From positions 992,001-1,056,000 of the forward strand of contig OY821775.1 of assembly GCA_963682175.1 (NCBI GenBank): a stretch of DNA of 64,000 bases, read 5' to 3'. Below, one piece after another: positions 24,894-37,072 of this stretch. The notes beneath the pieces are model-generated. The model did not search any database. It was given only the letters and a program-made list of their open reading frames with translations, and was not told the origin of the DNA. Positions within the stretch are counted from its first letter, which is position 1. Every line of letters starts with the position of its first letter. Position numbers and translations under genes: made by a program. Source of the DNA: Triglochin maritima. Lineage: Eukaryota; Streptophyta; Magnoliopsida; Alismatales; Juncaginaceae.

Positions 24894-26604
24894 TGTTACA
24901 TCCTAACCCTTTGCATTTGGGTTTAATTGTGTTTTAGGTGGAGGATTAGGGGAGGAGGAGATGGAGGGCTGAGATGGATGGGAGGAGTTGTGATGGACGG
25001 TGGAGATTGAAGGAGGAGAGGTATAAGGTTTGGATGGATTCTCTCTCTCCCTCACTCGTTTTCTCACTCTCTCTCTCTCTCACGCGTGTCTCTCTCTCTC
25101 TCTCTCTCTCTCTCGATCCTTCACATCCAGCTGAGGAGAAGCTCGAGGCTCGCCGGATCGTGTGGCCGGAGGAAGGTGATCGCATTCGGGTTCAGCCGGA
25201 GAAGGAGGAGAAGCGTTTGTGGAGGCGACTTCGTGGGTTCTTCAAAGGCTTCTTCAAGCCTTAAGGTATGTCAAGCTTTACTTTGATGCTCACTTATGCT
25301 TTGGTGGGTGTTGGGGTGGTCGACGGTAGGCCGGAGGGCTCGTCGGACCCGTGCAGCTGCGTTCTGCACTATAATCGGTCGACCGGTGGCATGGTTCGGT
25401 TGACCGGTTGTAGAGTATTTCGGGCGGAAACCCTTGCACCGGTCGAACGATACTCTTCGAGTGGTCGACCGATGGTGCGTTTTACCAGGGGATTGAGGCT
25501 CTGGGTGTTTTCGGTCGAACGGGTCCCCTTTGCCGGTCGACCGAAAGCACTGTTGTAGGTCGGTTGGGGGCGTTGACCATCAAAACGGTCGACCGCTCGT
25601 TGACTTCGCTCGACCGACGCTTAAGTTAACTTATTGGCCGGTCGACCGGGAGTGTGGTTTCGGTCGACCGTGTAGTGCGGTTTTGTTGGGGGATTTCCCT
25701 GGTTGTTTTCGGTCGACCGTGATCTGAGGGTCGTTCGACCGTTGGTGTTTTTTGAGCGAGAGAGGATTTTTCCCTGTTGGATTTCGGTCGACCGTGTTTT
25801 GAGAATCGGTCGACCGGTTGGACGTTATTTCGGTTTTTCTGAGGAATAGTTGTGGTGTTCGGTCGACCGTGTGGGTTCTTCCGTTCGACCGTTTGGGCAC
25901 TGTTTTGCATATGGATGCTTGTGCCGTGTGTTGTTGGATCCGCCTCGAGGGCAACGGGTCTCCGGCCTTTTTTGGGGCGACGGTACAGACATTGCCGGCC
26001 TGAGAGGAGGGTTGTTGTTGTGGCTCTGAGGAGCGGTGCCGTGTGTGCACGTGGTTGTTGTGGCTCTGAGGAGCGGGTGCCGTGTGTGCACGTTGTTGTT
26101 GTTGTGGCTCTGAGGAGTGGGTGCCTTGTGTGCACGTGTGATTTAGGGGTTGGGGTGAGATGACCCTTGAGACCCGAGGCCGATGTGTTCCGGCGGTGCC
26201 TGGTGTGCACGGGAGATGGATATGTTTTACTGCATTTCATTTCATGTCTCATTACGCATATTATGTTCATATTTTAGGGGTTTGGCATACGGGGTTTCCC
26301 ACGGGAAACTCAGGCATATTCATGTTTTATGTCAGGTCGTACGCGTCAGTAGGAGGTGGTGACTACGGACAAGAGCACCCAGACCAGATCCTGTCTCTTT
26401 TGTTCTTCGAGGTGGATGATTTTTCCCTTGTACATGTGTTGTATAGCTTTTGTGTTGGGTTGTAATCATCATTGACTCTTGTATTGTACAGTTTCCCATA
26501 TTATATATATATATATATATATGCACTCGTGGTTTGGTGACGACCCAGTGTTAATTCTTTATCCGTTTAAAGTTTTAAATTTTCCGCTGTTTCGGGGCGT
26601 TACA
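24894..26604 (+). mobile_element. solo LTR A, Gypsy-like, with perfect target duplication
   Basis: Starts TGTTACATCC and ends GGGGCGTTACA. It is flanked by a perfect 5-bp duplication ACATG (24889-24893 and 26605-26609), so both ends are exact. It is related along its length to the solo LTRs at 35006-37072 (inverted) and 51613-53523: all share the early GGAGGATTAGG-like block or the late GGGAAACTCAGGCAT, GATCAGATCCTGT-like and AAATTTTCCGCTGTTT blocks. No internal region remains. Gypsy assignment rests on the TGTTACA/GTTACA ends and is an inference. It contains a CT-repeat (25060-25114), a palindrome cluster (25376-25892) and tandem GTGGCTCTGAGGAG units (26018-26117). Its 3' end lies about 190 bp upstream of the glycolate oxidase TATA box. 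Confidence 0.9.
25376..25892. repeat. paired CGGTCGACCG palindrome cluster in solo LTR A
   Basis: Eight pairs of CGGTCGACCG or one-/two-base variants (CGGTCGAACG, CGTTCGACCG). Within each pair the start-to-start distance is 21 or 22 bp, while the distance between pairs varies. Frames here translate to repetitive VDR/GRP/RST peptides and are not genes. Confidence 0.9.
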
Positions 26605-26794
26605 ACATGAGTCAGAACTCGGAACCATTTTTCTTGTTAGGTATTCCATTTGACATTTGTATTATTGTTTGCATTTATTTTTGTTTGCGATGGTTACCAA
26701 TTTTGCAGAGATCACCCGTAAAATTAAATATTATCAAATGTACATATTTTGTTCCTCCGCGTCTCCCTCTTCTCTCTCTTCATTTGTTAAACTG

Positions 26795-26800
26795 TATAAA
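26795..26800 (+). promoter_or_regulatory. TATA box of glycolate oxidase
   Basis: TATAAA in CTGTATAAAGAGC, about 70 bp before a 5' splice site (GT at 26869) that pairs with an acceptor ending at 27900. This implies a 1.03 kb intron in the 5' UTR. Confidence 0.5.
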
Positions 26801-27905
26801 GAGCAAGAACTTGTCTGTCACCTTAATTCCCCATCAACCAAACCCCTTTTGTTCCTCTCCTTGATAAGGTAATCTCTCATTTTCTCCATTTGGGTGTTCT
26901 TTCTATCGATTCATGTGAACAAAAAACTATATTTTTCGATCTGGGTTGTGCTCCAATATGCATTTTTAACTATATATATATATATGGAGAAATTTTACTT
27001 TCTGTACGTTTCTCCCTCATGAGTCAATTTCTGATATCAGCGTGCATGATCTTGTTAGAGAGGCACAAAAGGGAGACGTCTAGTATTTGGTGGTATTTGT
27101 TTTTCGAATTTTGTTTTTCTTTTGTGTGAGAATATTGGATTATGATTTAGTGCAGTTTTAGCCCATGAATCATTATCCACTTGTGGATTTTATGGCATTA
27201 TTATGTTTCTGATGGCTCTTTTAGGGTTTATTTTACTAATCCAATATTGTCGGTTCTATTAACTTGTTAAGTCGTTTATACTCTTAATATGTGGTGTTGG
27301 TTGGTAGAAAGGATTGTAATTTTGCAATTTTGGGTCCTACTGTCGTCTCCAAGTGCATGACTGTTATGTACTTCTCTTTTTCGATATATATATTTGTTCA
27401 TTTATGGAAATGATAGAGAGGATAAAAGAGAAGATAATATGGTGGGAAAGGCATCTAAATTAGTTTTTTCTCCGAAAAATATAAATGGGAAAAAAATACT
27501 CTTTGATTATTTGTTTAGTATCTTTACAGAAAATTAACCCGGTCTGAAATTTATGAGATTAAACTTTATAATCATTGATCGATTTGGTATTTTTCCCCTT
27601 CGATCAAGAACTTTATAACAATATCACATTTCCTTTTGGAAACGGTAATATCACATTTTCTGTATGATATTATGAACTTTATAACCATTGATCGATTTCC
27701 TTTGATCGGTGGAAAAGGCATCTAAATTAGTTTTTTTCTCCAGAAATGTAAATGGGAAAAAACACTCTTTGATTAAGAACTTTATAACAATATCACATAT
27801 AAGCACCGATCAATTTCCTTTTGGATGTTATATGTGATTGATTTTTTTGTAAGTAATCAACATGAATAGAGTAGACTGAGATAGTTCTTTTTTGTAACAG
27901 GTAAT

Positions 27906-30900
27906 ATGAGGACAGAGATCACAAATGTCAGTGAATATGAGGCACTCGCAAAGGAGAAGCTACCAAAGATGGTATACGACTACTATGCTTCGGGTGCAGA
28001 GGACGAGTGGACACTCAAGGAGAACACTAGAGCCTTCTCAAGGGTTTGGTAAGATGTTCTTATGATATGCTCTTTTTCTAATTATTCTTTTACCATTGTA
28101 ATTAGGAAATTAAGAAATATAAAAACTTATTTGGGTATATTTAGATTTGGGGGTTGTTTGCTTAATGTATGTGCTTCCTCTAATAAGCTATTTTAAATAC
28201 CATTATATATTTTCTAATTCCATTGATGTCATATATTGTTTCTTGTCACCGTTTGTCCCCGGAATATGTCATGCTCAAGCACTTACATGTATGTTATAGA
28301 CACATAATATTGTTTTCTATAAAAGCTGCACACATATATGTTTTCTATCAAAATTGCTTCAGCTATGATAGATGGAATTAATTAAGAAAGGACACCTGGA
28401 TCTCCAAAAGATGGTTAAGCATTATGTAGAGCATAATGGTTAGGCATTTAGGTCTATCACATTAGCAGAATGTTAATAGTATATGGTAGGCAAAGAATTC
28501 CTGTTGTTTAATTTGAAAATATGTTCTGAGAAGCTATACCTTTTTTTGTTTCTTTATTCATTAGCTTGTATTGTCATGACATTGGATTCAAATTTTTGAG
28601 AAACTCTACAGTCCAAGTTCATTCTAAGCCAGCCATTTGTATGTAAATTTCAGGCACTTTCCAGTGCATGAATTTGTAGAGGATTTCAAAACAATATGAA
28701 TCCCTATCTTATTTGAGATATGAGGCTCTTTTTTAAAATATTGAATTTGATTCACACTCTTAGACTGAATCCCCCTGCCAAACAGGTTCCGGCCACGTAT
28801 CCTTATCGATGTTAGCAAGATAGACATGAGAACCAATGTCCTGGGTTTCAATATCTCAATGCCCATCATGGTAGCACCTTCCGCCATGCAAAAAATGGCT
28901 CATCCTGATGGTATTATGGACCTTGTTCTCTCTGCTCGAACCCTCAGTTTTGTTGAAAATGTTTTAACTCAAAAACACTTTTAAATATTTAAACTTCGGT
29001 TTTGTGTTTCAGGAGAGTATGCAACAGCAAGAGCAGCATCTGCAGCTGGAACAATTATGGTTAGTCATCATTTCTACTAAAGTAAATAATTCAGGATATT
29101 ATTTGCTTTTGCTATTACTTCCCTTTAGTATGCATTATTTTTGTTGTAACTTACTATATATGAGTATACTGTAAGAATCCATATGTTATCATGGCTTAAC
29201 TGATGTTCAAATTGCTGCTATCACTGATTTTTCTGTAAATATAATTTACTTTCTAACCTCTATTACAATGGAAGCTATTAGGCATTCATATGTGCTATTG
29301 GCGTATGATGTAACCCTTCTGAATGCTGGTTGACAGTGACTATTTCTACCCTCTAATATAGATGTCATTCAACTATTTTCTTCTTCGTATCATGCAATAT
29401 TACAATATCACTACTACGAAGTGGTTTCCTGTCCTTCATGTAGTCTCAAAATGTATTCTTTTACTGCTTATTGGGATTTTTTTACTTTACATTTCAGACG
29501 CTATCCTCCTGGGCTACTTCTAGTGTCGAAGAAGTTGCCTCAACTGGACCTGGAGTTCGCTTCTTTCAGCTATACGTAAGTACTCATATACCATACCAAG
29601 ATTATGTACTTTTGAATCATAGAATCCATCATCGTAATTTTTTTGATTTCCATCAGGTCTACAAGGATAGGAATGTGGTTGTACAGCTCGTTCGGAGAGC
29701 TGAAAGGGCAGGTTTCAAGGCAATTGTCCTTACAGTGGACACTCCACGACTTGGCCGTAGAGAAGCGGACATCAAGAATAAGTATTGATTTCAGACTGTT
29801 TTCGTGACATTAAGAGTTTAAATCATTGACCAAAGATGAACTGTATCCCTTTTTCGCCACATGAGACAGTTCTCATGAAATTTTCAATTTCTTTTCAGAT
29901 TTTATTTGCCTCGTCATTTGTCTCTGAAGAACTTTGAAGGATTGGACATTGGAAAGATGGACAAGGTATACATTAACCGACAAGATTTCTCATAATTATA
30001 GAAGGTATGTATTATTGTCATCTCTTGATGGACAGACTAATGACTCCGGATTGGCATCATATGTCGCTAGCCAAGTTGATCAATCTCTTAGCTGGAAGGT
30101 ATGCCTCTAATATATACCTCATGGTTAGCAACATTCTGGACATCTGTTATCTTGTTGTTTCAAATTTCTTCACTGATTTTTTTTCTCAACTGTCCAAGTG
30201 AAATTTAATACACCCAATTACGTGTTGTTAGCAGGACATAAAATGGTTACAAACTATCACAAATTTGCCAATCTTAGTGAAAGGAGTTTTGACTGCCGAA
30301 GACAGTAAGTGTCCCGTTTAATCTGTCTTTCTTTCCACCATCACATGTTACATAGAAAAAATTGAATTATTGAGGTTCATTTTCCCCCTGAATCCAACTC
30401 CCTGCAGCAAAGCTCGCATTACTAGCTGGGGCAGCTGGTATTATCGTGTCAAATCATGGAGCCCGGCAGCTTGATTATGTTCCAGCAACAATTAGCTGCC
30501 TCGAAGAGGTACATCAATAGCCGGTTAAGTTTATACTGCATACCTTCTTTTACGATTCATATAAAAAGAGGTGAATAATTTGGGCTACATGAGCAGCATA
30601 CTTCGCTTTGTAAGATTTTTACATCATGGTGTTCTATTTCAATCTGAAACATAAAGAAAAACAAGGATAATCTTTCTTAAAAGAAAGAAAAGAGTTTACA
30701 TTTGATGATTTTTTTTGTTTCTGTTTCAGGTTGTAAAAGCTGCACAAGGCCGTGTTCCAGTTTTTCTCGATGGAGGCGTTCGTCATGGAACCGACGTCTT
30801 CAAAGCCTTGGCTCTTGGTGCCTCCGGGGTATTTGTAAGTAAAATGTTGCAATCAGCAGTTGCAGTTTCATTTTGTTATCCACATTGTATGCCTTCTGGA

Positions 30901-31135
30901 TTTGCACTTACGGTCGATTTCTGATCTTTGTTTGACTCTTATTGGGCAGATTGGGAGGCCAGTTCTGTTCTCATTGGCCGTGGATGGCGAAGCTGGCGTT
31001 CGTAAGATGCTTCAAATGCTGCACGACGAGTTTGAACTTACCATGGCACTCGCAGGTTGCTGCTCGATTAAGGACATTACTCGCAATCACGTGAGGACCG
31101 AGGCTGATATGTTCCGTTCACTCTCCAAACTATGA
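27906..31135 (+). CDS. GLO: peroxisomal (S)-2-hydroxy-acid oxidase (glycolate oxidase)
   Basis: FMN enzyme of photorespiration that oxidises glycolate to glyoxylate and releases H2O2 in peroxisomes. Eleven exons: 27906-28048, 28786-28910, 29013-29059, 29498-29575, 29657-29781, 29899-29965, 30036-30098, 30235-30304, 30408-30508, 30730-30834 and 30950-31135. They total 1110 nt, or 369 aa, and all junctions keep frame. Visible motifs are the active-site [12 protein letters not shown] tyrosine, [12 protein letters not shown] (the Trp typical of glycolate rather than long-chain oxidases), [22 protein letters not shown] and the catalytic [10 protein letters not shown] (His and Arg). FMN-binding [13 protein letters not shown] and IGRP follow. 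The C-terminus is -SKL, the canonical PTS1, where many plant homologues end in -ARL or -PRL. A 5' UTR intron (26869-27900) is likely. Confidence 0.95.
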
Positions 31136-33624
31136 TTCAGATCATATCAACCTCATTGGCAATCATAATCCAAAAACGTTGCAAAAAAAATAAAATAAAC
31201 TGTGCTTGGAACTGAACAGCAGTAAGTTCTAAATGTTTGTGATGATGTGAGCCAGTGTCTGAGTCTGAATTCAGATATGTGGAACTAATCTTTGTTATTG
31301 CCATCTTTATTTTTGTGACCATTTGTGTGCTCAGCGTGCAGAGATGTTCTAGAAATAATAAAATGAAGTTCATTTCTAGTTCTTCACATCCTTGACAAAT
31401 ATTACGAGCATCTTGGGTATTTAGGATATTTTATTTTTTACCTACCAAAATGCAATCTTGGGATCTATCGTGTCTTAAAATGTTGTTCAAATACTACATC
31501 TTTGGTTGGCATACTGCTTTTGTGTTTTCCTTGAGAACGTTTAGGTCAAAATTATAGACACAGTGGAACACCTTCTGTTAGTTCACGAGCGACAACTTAT
31601 CCCAGAAATTTTCTCCTCGTCTCTAATAAGTATGAGTTTGCGACCATTTGTAATTTTCCTGTTCTGAATCTTCTGATGACATCCCATAAAAATAAATAAA
31701 TACAAACAGAATGTGTATTACTGTGGAATGCAGTAAATGAAAAGCAAGCGTGCAACTCATTTTTCTCCATGTTAGGAAGGACTGCACTGCACTGCACGGA
31801 TGAATTAGGCAATGACATGCGTTAATTTAATTCCAAGGGCATGTTAAAAATGTGAAAAGAAGAGTGATGTTTAGAGAAAACACATTTTTATTAATTGGGG
31901 AGCTATGCTATGGAGGATGTGTTTGTGAAACACGTTCTGCTTTTATAGTTATTATAGGAGTAGGACCACACGTTAATGCCATCCGCATGTATTAGATTAG
32001 TGCAAAGTATACTATTAGATTGAGATTAGTGCTTAACATGGTTGTGAGTCGTGACATTTCAGTTTTGGCCGCTTTCAATAAGTTATTTCTTAAGATACAT
32101 ATTGTGTAAGGAAAATGTTGTAAAAAGTTCATATTAAATGAATCATAATGGACACTGTTATAAACATTTCGAAATTCAGTAAATTTCAATCTTTCGAATA
32201 TGAACATTTTAGATCAAACAGTAAAATTAACTCGAATCAATATAATTTTTTTAGTAAGTTCTAGGTTAAAGGATAAGAATACATGTGATTCAATTCGATT
32301 TAAAAATTAACTTTAAAGTAACATAAGTTTAAGTACAATAACCAAGTTGTCCATAAGGCCTCCCATATGCACATTTTCCACATAATATTACAGTATATGT
32401 CAGTTTAGTTTTGAACTTTGATCGTTCCTCGTGCTGCCTTCTTTTTTTTACGTTGATGGTCATTTCTATACGAAAAAAGGTAGTGAAATATTTTCAATTT
32501 GCAGCATTTCTATCTTGGTTAAATATATTTACTTCCACGAGTTTTTATTTAAACTTGTCTTACATACATACATACATATATACATTTTGATTATATCTAC
32601 TGTACTTCTCCAACTTCATTTCAAATTTCAACCCTCAAACATTAAAATGGAACAAATAAAATTGAATCTATGACTATCTCGGGATCTCCTACTGAACCAA
32701 TTACAGTCGATTGTCTTACACATATAAAAATCATGGTCTCAACTCTAAAACCATAGTTAACTAGTCTTAATTAGTTGTATAACGTGAAATTAGTTGCGAG
32801 ATATATAAAGATATAACTATACAGTGAGCTATAGTAACTTGGAGGTTAAACAACTTAAAATCTCAGTTTTGAAGTCTGTTACGAAGTGGATGTAAACCAG
32901 CAACAGTCTCAGTTGGGCTCCAGAAAGTCAAGCAGTAATAGACTTGTACAGAATTTGATTTCCAAATCCATCCAAGAAGTCGTTTTCTCGAACCAATTGG
33001 GACTGGTTGGAGTGTTCCCCAAGGACCATGTTTCTCACGAGCCTATATTTTTTTGTACAATTGGATGGAAATTGAAGTTGTCAATGGGTTGGAATTGGAT
33101 TTCCACAATCTCATGCCACCATCAATGGTTTGAAAATTTTGGAGTCACATATTTTGAATAATTCCAAAACTCTTTGCGGCTGGATTTATAATAAGAAATA
33201 AAATACTTTTTATTTAAAATTCAAGATTTATTATTATACCCAATAATAAGCAAATTACATACTAACGTATGCTCTGGACGTTGTTAGCTAACCTGCGCGC
33301 TTATCTGTTGACGTATATGGATGTATAAAGTAGTAACAACCTAGACTAGTTAAACCTGTTAATCCCTCCCTGAAGTTATAATTCCAAATAAATTAATAAT
33401 CCTAACATAATCTTTCGACTTCAAATAGATATGTCGAGCTGTTCCTCCCCTGAAGGTATTGGTCCAATTAAATTAATGTCAACAAAATCTTTAAAGCTGA
33501 AATACCTAGCTGTTGCCTGTTCAATACCCATATAATAGATAAACGTGCAAACGCTGGCAGTATCCAATGTTTCAGTTGCTATCAACTTTTGTTAATTAAA
33601 TATTTGGACACATGGACCACAGCC
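31136..33624. other. intergenic after GLO, nothing recognised
   Basis: AT-rich, with short unsupported ORFs only. The first few hundred bases are the GLO 3' UTR and terminator region. Confidence 0.5.
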
Positions 33625-34230
33625 TAGAGCTGGCAAATTCGTGTTTCGTGATTGACACGAAACCTAGAATTGACACGAACTGTTTTTCCTCGAACACGAA
33701 CACGAACACGAATTAATAAGAAATAGTCGACACGAACACGAACACGAAAATCTAATCTTAAACCCGAACACGAATTAGGTAACCCGAACACGATCCACGT
33801 TGACACGAATCCATTTTTCGTGTTCGTGTTGACACGAACACGAATTGACCCGAATAACTCGAACTGACTTGTTTGACACGAATTTTTACAAACATGAATT
33901 AATCTGAACACGAAATAACATGTTTGACACCAATTATGACATGTTTAACACAAATTTACACAAACACGAATTAAAACGAACACGAACTAGCATGTTTGAC
34001 ACTAATTACACGAAACACGAACTCGACCCGAATTACAGTTCGTGTTATTCGTGTCAACCCGAATTACACGAAACACGAAATACTCCAACACGAACCCGAC
34101 CCGAATTACAGTTCGTGTCATTCGTGTCGACCCGAATTACAGTTCGTGTCATTCGTGTCGACCCGAATTGTGATATTTAGTGTCGGGTTCGGGTTCGGGT
34201 TTCGTGTCATGACCCGAATTGCCAGCCCTA
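33625..34230. mobile_element. hAT-like MITE built of ACACGAA words
   Basis: 606 bp with terminal inverted repeats TAGAGCTGGCAA and TTGCCAGCCCTA. It is flanked by an 8-bp target duplication (CCACAGCC at 33617-33624, CCACAACC at 34231-34238; 7 of 8 match). An 8-bp duplication with TAGGGCTGGCAA-like ends fits hAT elements. The interior is made of irregular repeats of ACACGAA, GACCCGAA and their complements, with no transposase. Confidence 0.8.
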
Positions 34231-34399
34231 CCACAACCACATACCATTCCATACATCCAACTTAATTGCAGCGCGCCTTTTTCATTGTTGCAACAAGATA
34301 CAATAATCTACAATTATAAACACATGTTACTCGTGCTTGGTTGGAGTTGGATGCGTTTCATCACATCCACCAACCCACAGCTTCCAACTATGAAATTTC

Positions 34400-34407
34400 T
34401 ATATATA
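34400..34407 (+). promoter_or_regulatory. TATA box of the first TIFY gene
   Basis: TATATATA about 90 bp upstream of the ATG at 34494. Confidence 0.5.
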
Positions 34408-34493
34408 GACCAAGTTCTGTCTGCCAAAACCACCAAATTAAGTAACTCACATAATTACATATCTCTCTTAACACAAACACATTTAGAAGAAAC

Positions 34494-34901
34494 ATGTTGG
34501 GATGTCCGGATCTTTGCCTCCATCCGGCCGGCGAATGCCCTCTGGCATCGTCAACTGAAGAAATTGTCCCTCAACTACACAAGCCTCTAGCAATAGCACA
34601 TGGTGGAAGACTAAGCGTTCACGAAGTAACCGAGAGTCAAGCGAGGGCGATCTTATGCATGGTGGAGTTGGAGATGCAAAGGCTTAGTACAAGTACAACT
34701 AGCAAAGAATCAATGATGTCGTCACCGGTGGATTCGTCATCCAATATTGTTCGTCGTGTTGGTCAATGCATGAAGGGTTCGCTTCAACGGTTCATGCAGA
34801 AGAGGAGGACTAGAGCCAATTTGGTCTCACCATATCATAAAACTACTGCAACTCCCAAAACCTCAACAGTACTTGAAACCAGAGATTTTCTATTCCAATG
34901 A
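34494..34901 (+). CDS. small JAZ/TIFY5-type (JAZ8-like) jasmonate repressor, degenerate TIFY
   Basis: Intronless, 135 aa. The C-terminal part GSLQRFMQKRRTRANLVSPY fits the Jas motif (SL..F..KR..R.....PY) that binds MYC transcription factors and COI1. The middle HKPLAIAHGGRLSVHEVTES, followed by QARAILCMVELEM, aligns with a TIFY/ZIM domain, but the TIFYxG core is replaced by AIAHGG, so interaction with NINJA or other JAZ proteins may be altered. The N-terminus has PDLCLHPAGECP, nearly identical to the second copy at 47048 (GDLCLHPAGACP). This may correspond to the EAR-like region by which JAZ8-type proteins recruit corepressor. Family assignment comes from motif order and size. Solo LTR B begins 104 bp after the stop. 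Confidence 0.8.
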   Translation: MLGCPDLCLHPAGECPLASSTEEIVPQLHKPLAIAHGGRLSVHEVTESQARAILCMVELEMQRLSTSTTSKESMMSSPVDSSSNIVRRVGQCMKGSLQRFMQKRRTRANLVSPYHKTTATPKTSTVLETRDFLFQ

Positions 34902-35005
34902 CAGATTGTGTTGGTCTTTTGGGTTTCAAACTTTGATTAGTTGTGTTGATAGATGCGAATGTATGTTTCACATAAATTAAATGAGAAGATTCATTAGGCA
35001 TATTT

Positions 35006-37072
35006 TGTAACATTCAGAACAACTGGAAATTTGAAATGTTAACAATAAAAAGATCTCAAGATAATGATCATTAAGTGGAAATGTTACTCATATAAATAAC
35101 TAGTCGGTGCACCACTTACAACAGAGTTTGTCAAAATACATGATTACATCAATACAACAAAAAATACAGGTAATCATGACGACCTCGAATAGTCCGAAGA
35201 TGATCCTGATCCCAAAATGTGTGCGCCCGCTGTCATCACCCCACAGAACCTACTGCGGTCCTGAAACATAACTGAAACAACGATGCCTGTGTTTTCCATT
35301 AGGAAACCCCGTATGCCAAACTTGCCTATATGAATGTAATAGTACAATAATGAACCTATCATATTAGTTACATGTCATGTCATCAACAGTAAGGAAAACA
35401 GATCCTCTCCAAAGGTAAAACAGGACCACAGTCCTACAACAACATCAATTACTCTCCAAGGGTCAAATAAGGACGTCTGTCCACCAAACAACATCGAGTC
35501 TCCCTCGACGACCTACCGTAGGCACATACGGTCTTACAGACAGTACACAACGCACCCCCACACACGACTAATCTAGCCAAGGATCGGTGAGTAGCGTCCA
35601 CACTTCCGCGCCAAACGAATCAGATCTGAAACATCGTGGTCTACACCACACCAATGGAACCATCGCCCGGTCAGTCCAACAATCACTCAGTAGGTGCCCA
35701 ACTGAGGTATCATCACCGGAACAGCATCAGCGGCATCGCCGACACAACATCGGCGGTACAATATATATCCGACACAACATCGAACGACAACAAGCTGGAA
35801 CATCGTCGACAACATCATCGCCGGAACAACCTCAGCGGCTTCTCCGACACAACATCGACAGTACAACATACGTCTGGCACAACATCAGACGGTTCCAGAC
35901 CATAGTCCGCCAGGTCATCATGCTCCAAGAGCATGCATCATCATGCATTGGGATCCACTATCCCTCAAGTATGCTACTCTACTGTGAGTCAAGACAACAA
36001 TACATCACGCCACAATCTATCAACAGAGGTGACTTGTCCCAAGTACCCAAGTACGATCACCGCACCCACCGTCACCTCCTGGCTCACGCACTAGGCGAGG
36101 ACATAGGTTCCCGTGAACAGAGTTGACACTTCACTTGGACTGAGAATTCAGTTCTGTGCACAAACGGTCGATCGAAATAGGCAATCCGGTCGACCGTTCC
36201 AATGGGGTCCGGTCGAACAAGTGTCTGCAACGGCCGAACTCTATGCCCATAACCTAAGTCCCAACGGTCGAATATTTGTCTAAAATCGGTCGACCGATAC
36301 GTGGTCAAAATCCGAAGTCAGGTGTCTCAGTCGGCCGAAACTACCATGGGCATCCTAGCAGTTCTAGTCATCTAACGATCAAACCAACAATCCAACGGTC
36401 AAACATGTCATAAGTTACATAAATTACCGGTCGAACAAAATCACGAGCGATCGACCGAAAATAACAAGCATTCCTCCAACCCACCAGCACAAGCACAACC
36501 GGTCGACCGCTACATGACATCGTTCGACCGGTGTTGGTTAAAGTCATGCAATTACACTACAATCGGTCGACCGTTGGCCGACAGCTACCTAGCTGAGCTA
36601 GGTCTATCTTGCTGCACACACGACGTCGACGAGGTCTCCGACCTCCACCGATCAACCAACACTTCACACAACTTGTGTGAGCAACAAAAGCAAACTATTG
36701 AATAGACATACCTTTCGAGTCCGACGGAGCACACCGGAGACCACTCGACGTCGCCACCGACCGCAACCTCCATGCCTCACGTCCCCAAGCCGAACACCTC
36801 GCGATCACGCCCTCCTCTACCGGCGCTACCTCCACCTCCTCTGGGTCGTTGGAAAAAGGAAGAAGAAAGTGAGAAAGAGATGGGGTGGAAGGTTGGAATG
36901 AAAGGGACGTTGATTTCCTCCAAACAAAACCAAAACCAAGACCAAACAGTAACCAACCACCCTACACCCCTCAACCATCACTTCTCTCACATCCATTCCC
37001 CATGCACCCCTAAACCTCCTCTAAACCCGGGATTAGCCTAATCCTCCACTAATTTCGGACAAGGATATAACA
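35006..37072 (-). mobile_element. solo LTR B, Gypsy-like, inverted
   Basis: On the minus strand it starts TGTTATATCC and ends GAATGTTACA. It is flanked by TATTT (35001-35005) and TGTTT (37073-37077), a 5-bp duplication with one difference. Internal blocks match solo LTR A in order, including GTGGAGGATTAGG near the start and the late GGGGTTTCC-to-GATCAGGATC stretch. No internal retroelement region is present. The palindrome cluster lies at 36165-36573. Frames in 35587-36126 are repeat-derived and not genes. Its 3' (U5) end faces the 3' end of the TIFY gene at 34494-34901. Confidence 0.85.
36165..36573. repeat. paired CGGTCGACCG cluster in solo LTR B
   Basis: At least five pairs of CGGTCGACCG variants with 20-22 bp between starts, for example 36165 with 36187. 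Motifs are more degenerate than in LTR A. Confidence 0.8.

Noticed and set aside
25626..26270. Long minus-strand ORF rich in RST/VDR/GRP peptides
   Set aside because: It is the translation of the palindrome cluster and other LTR repeats; similar frames appear in every such LTR on both strands.
35587..36126. 179-aa ORF
   Set aside because: Lies inside solo LTR B, is low-complexity and has no counterpart in the related LTRs.
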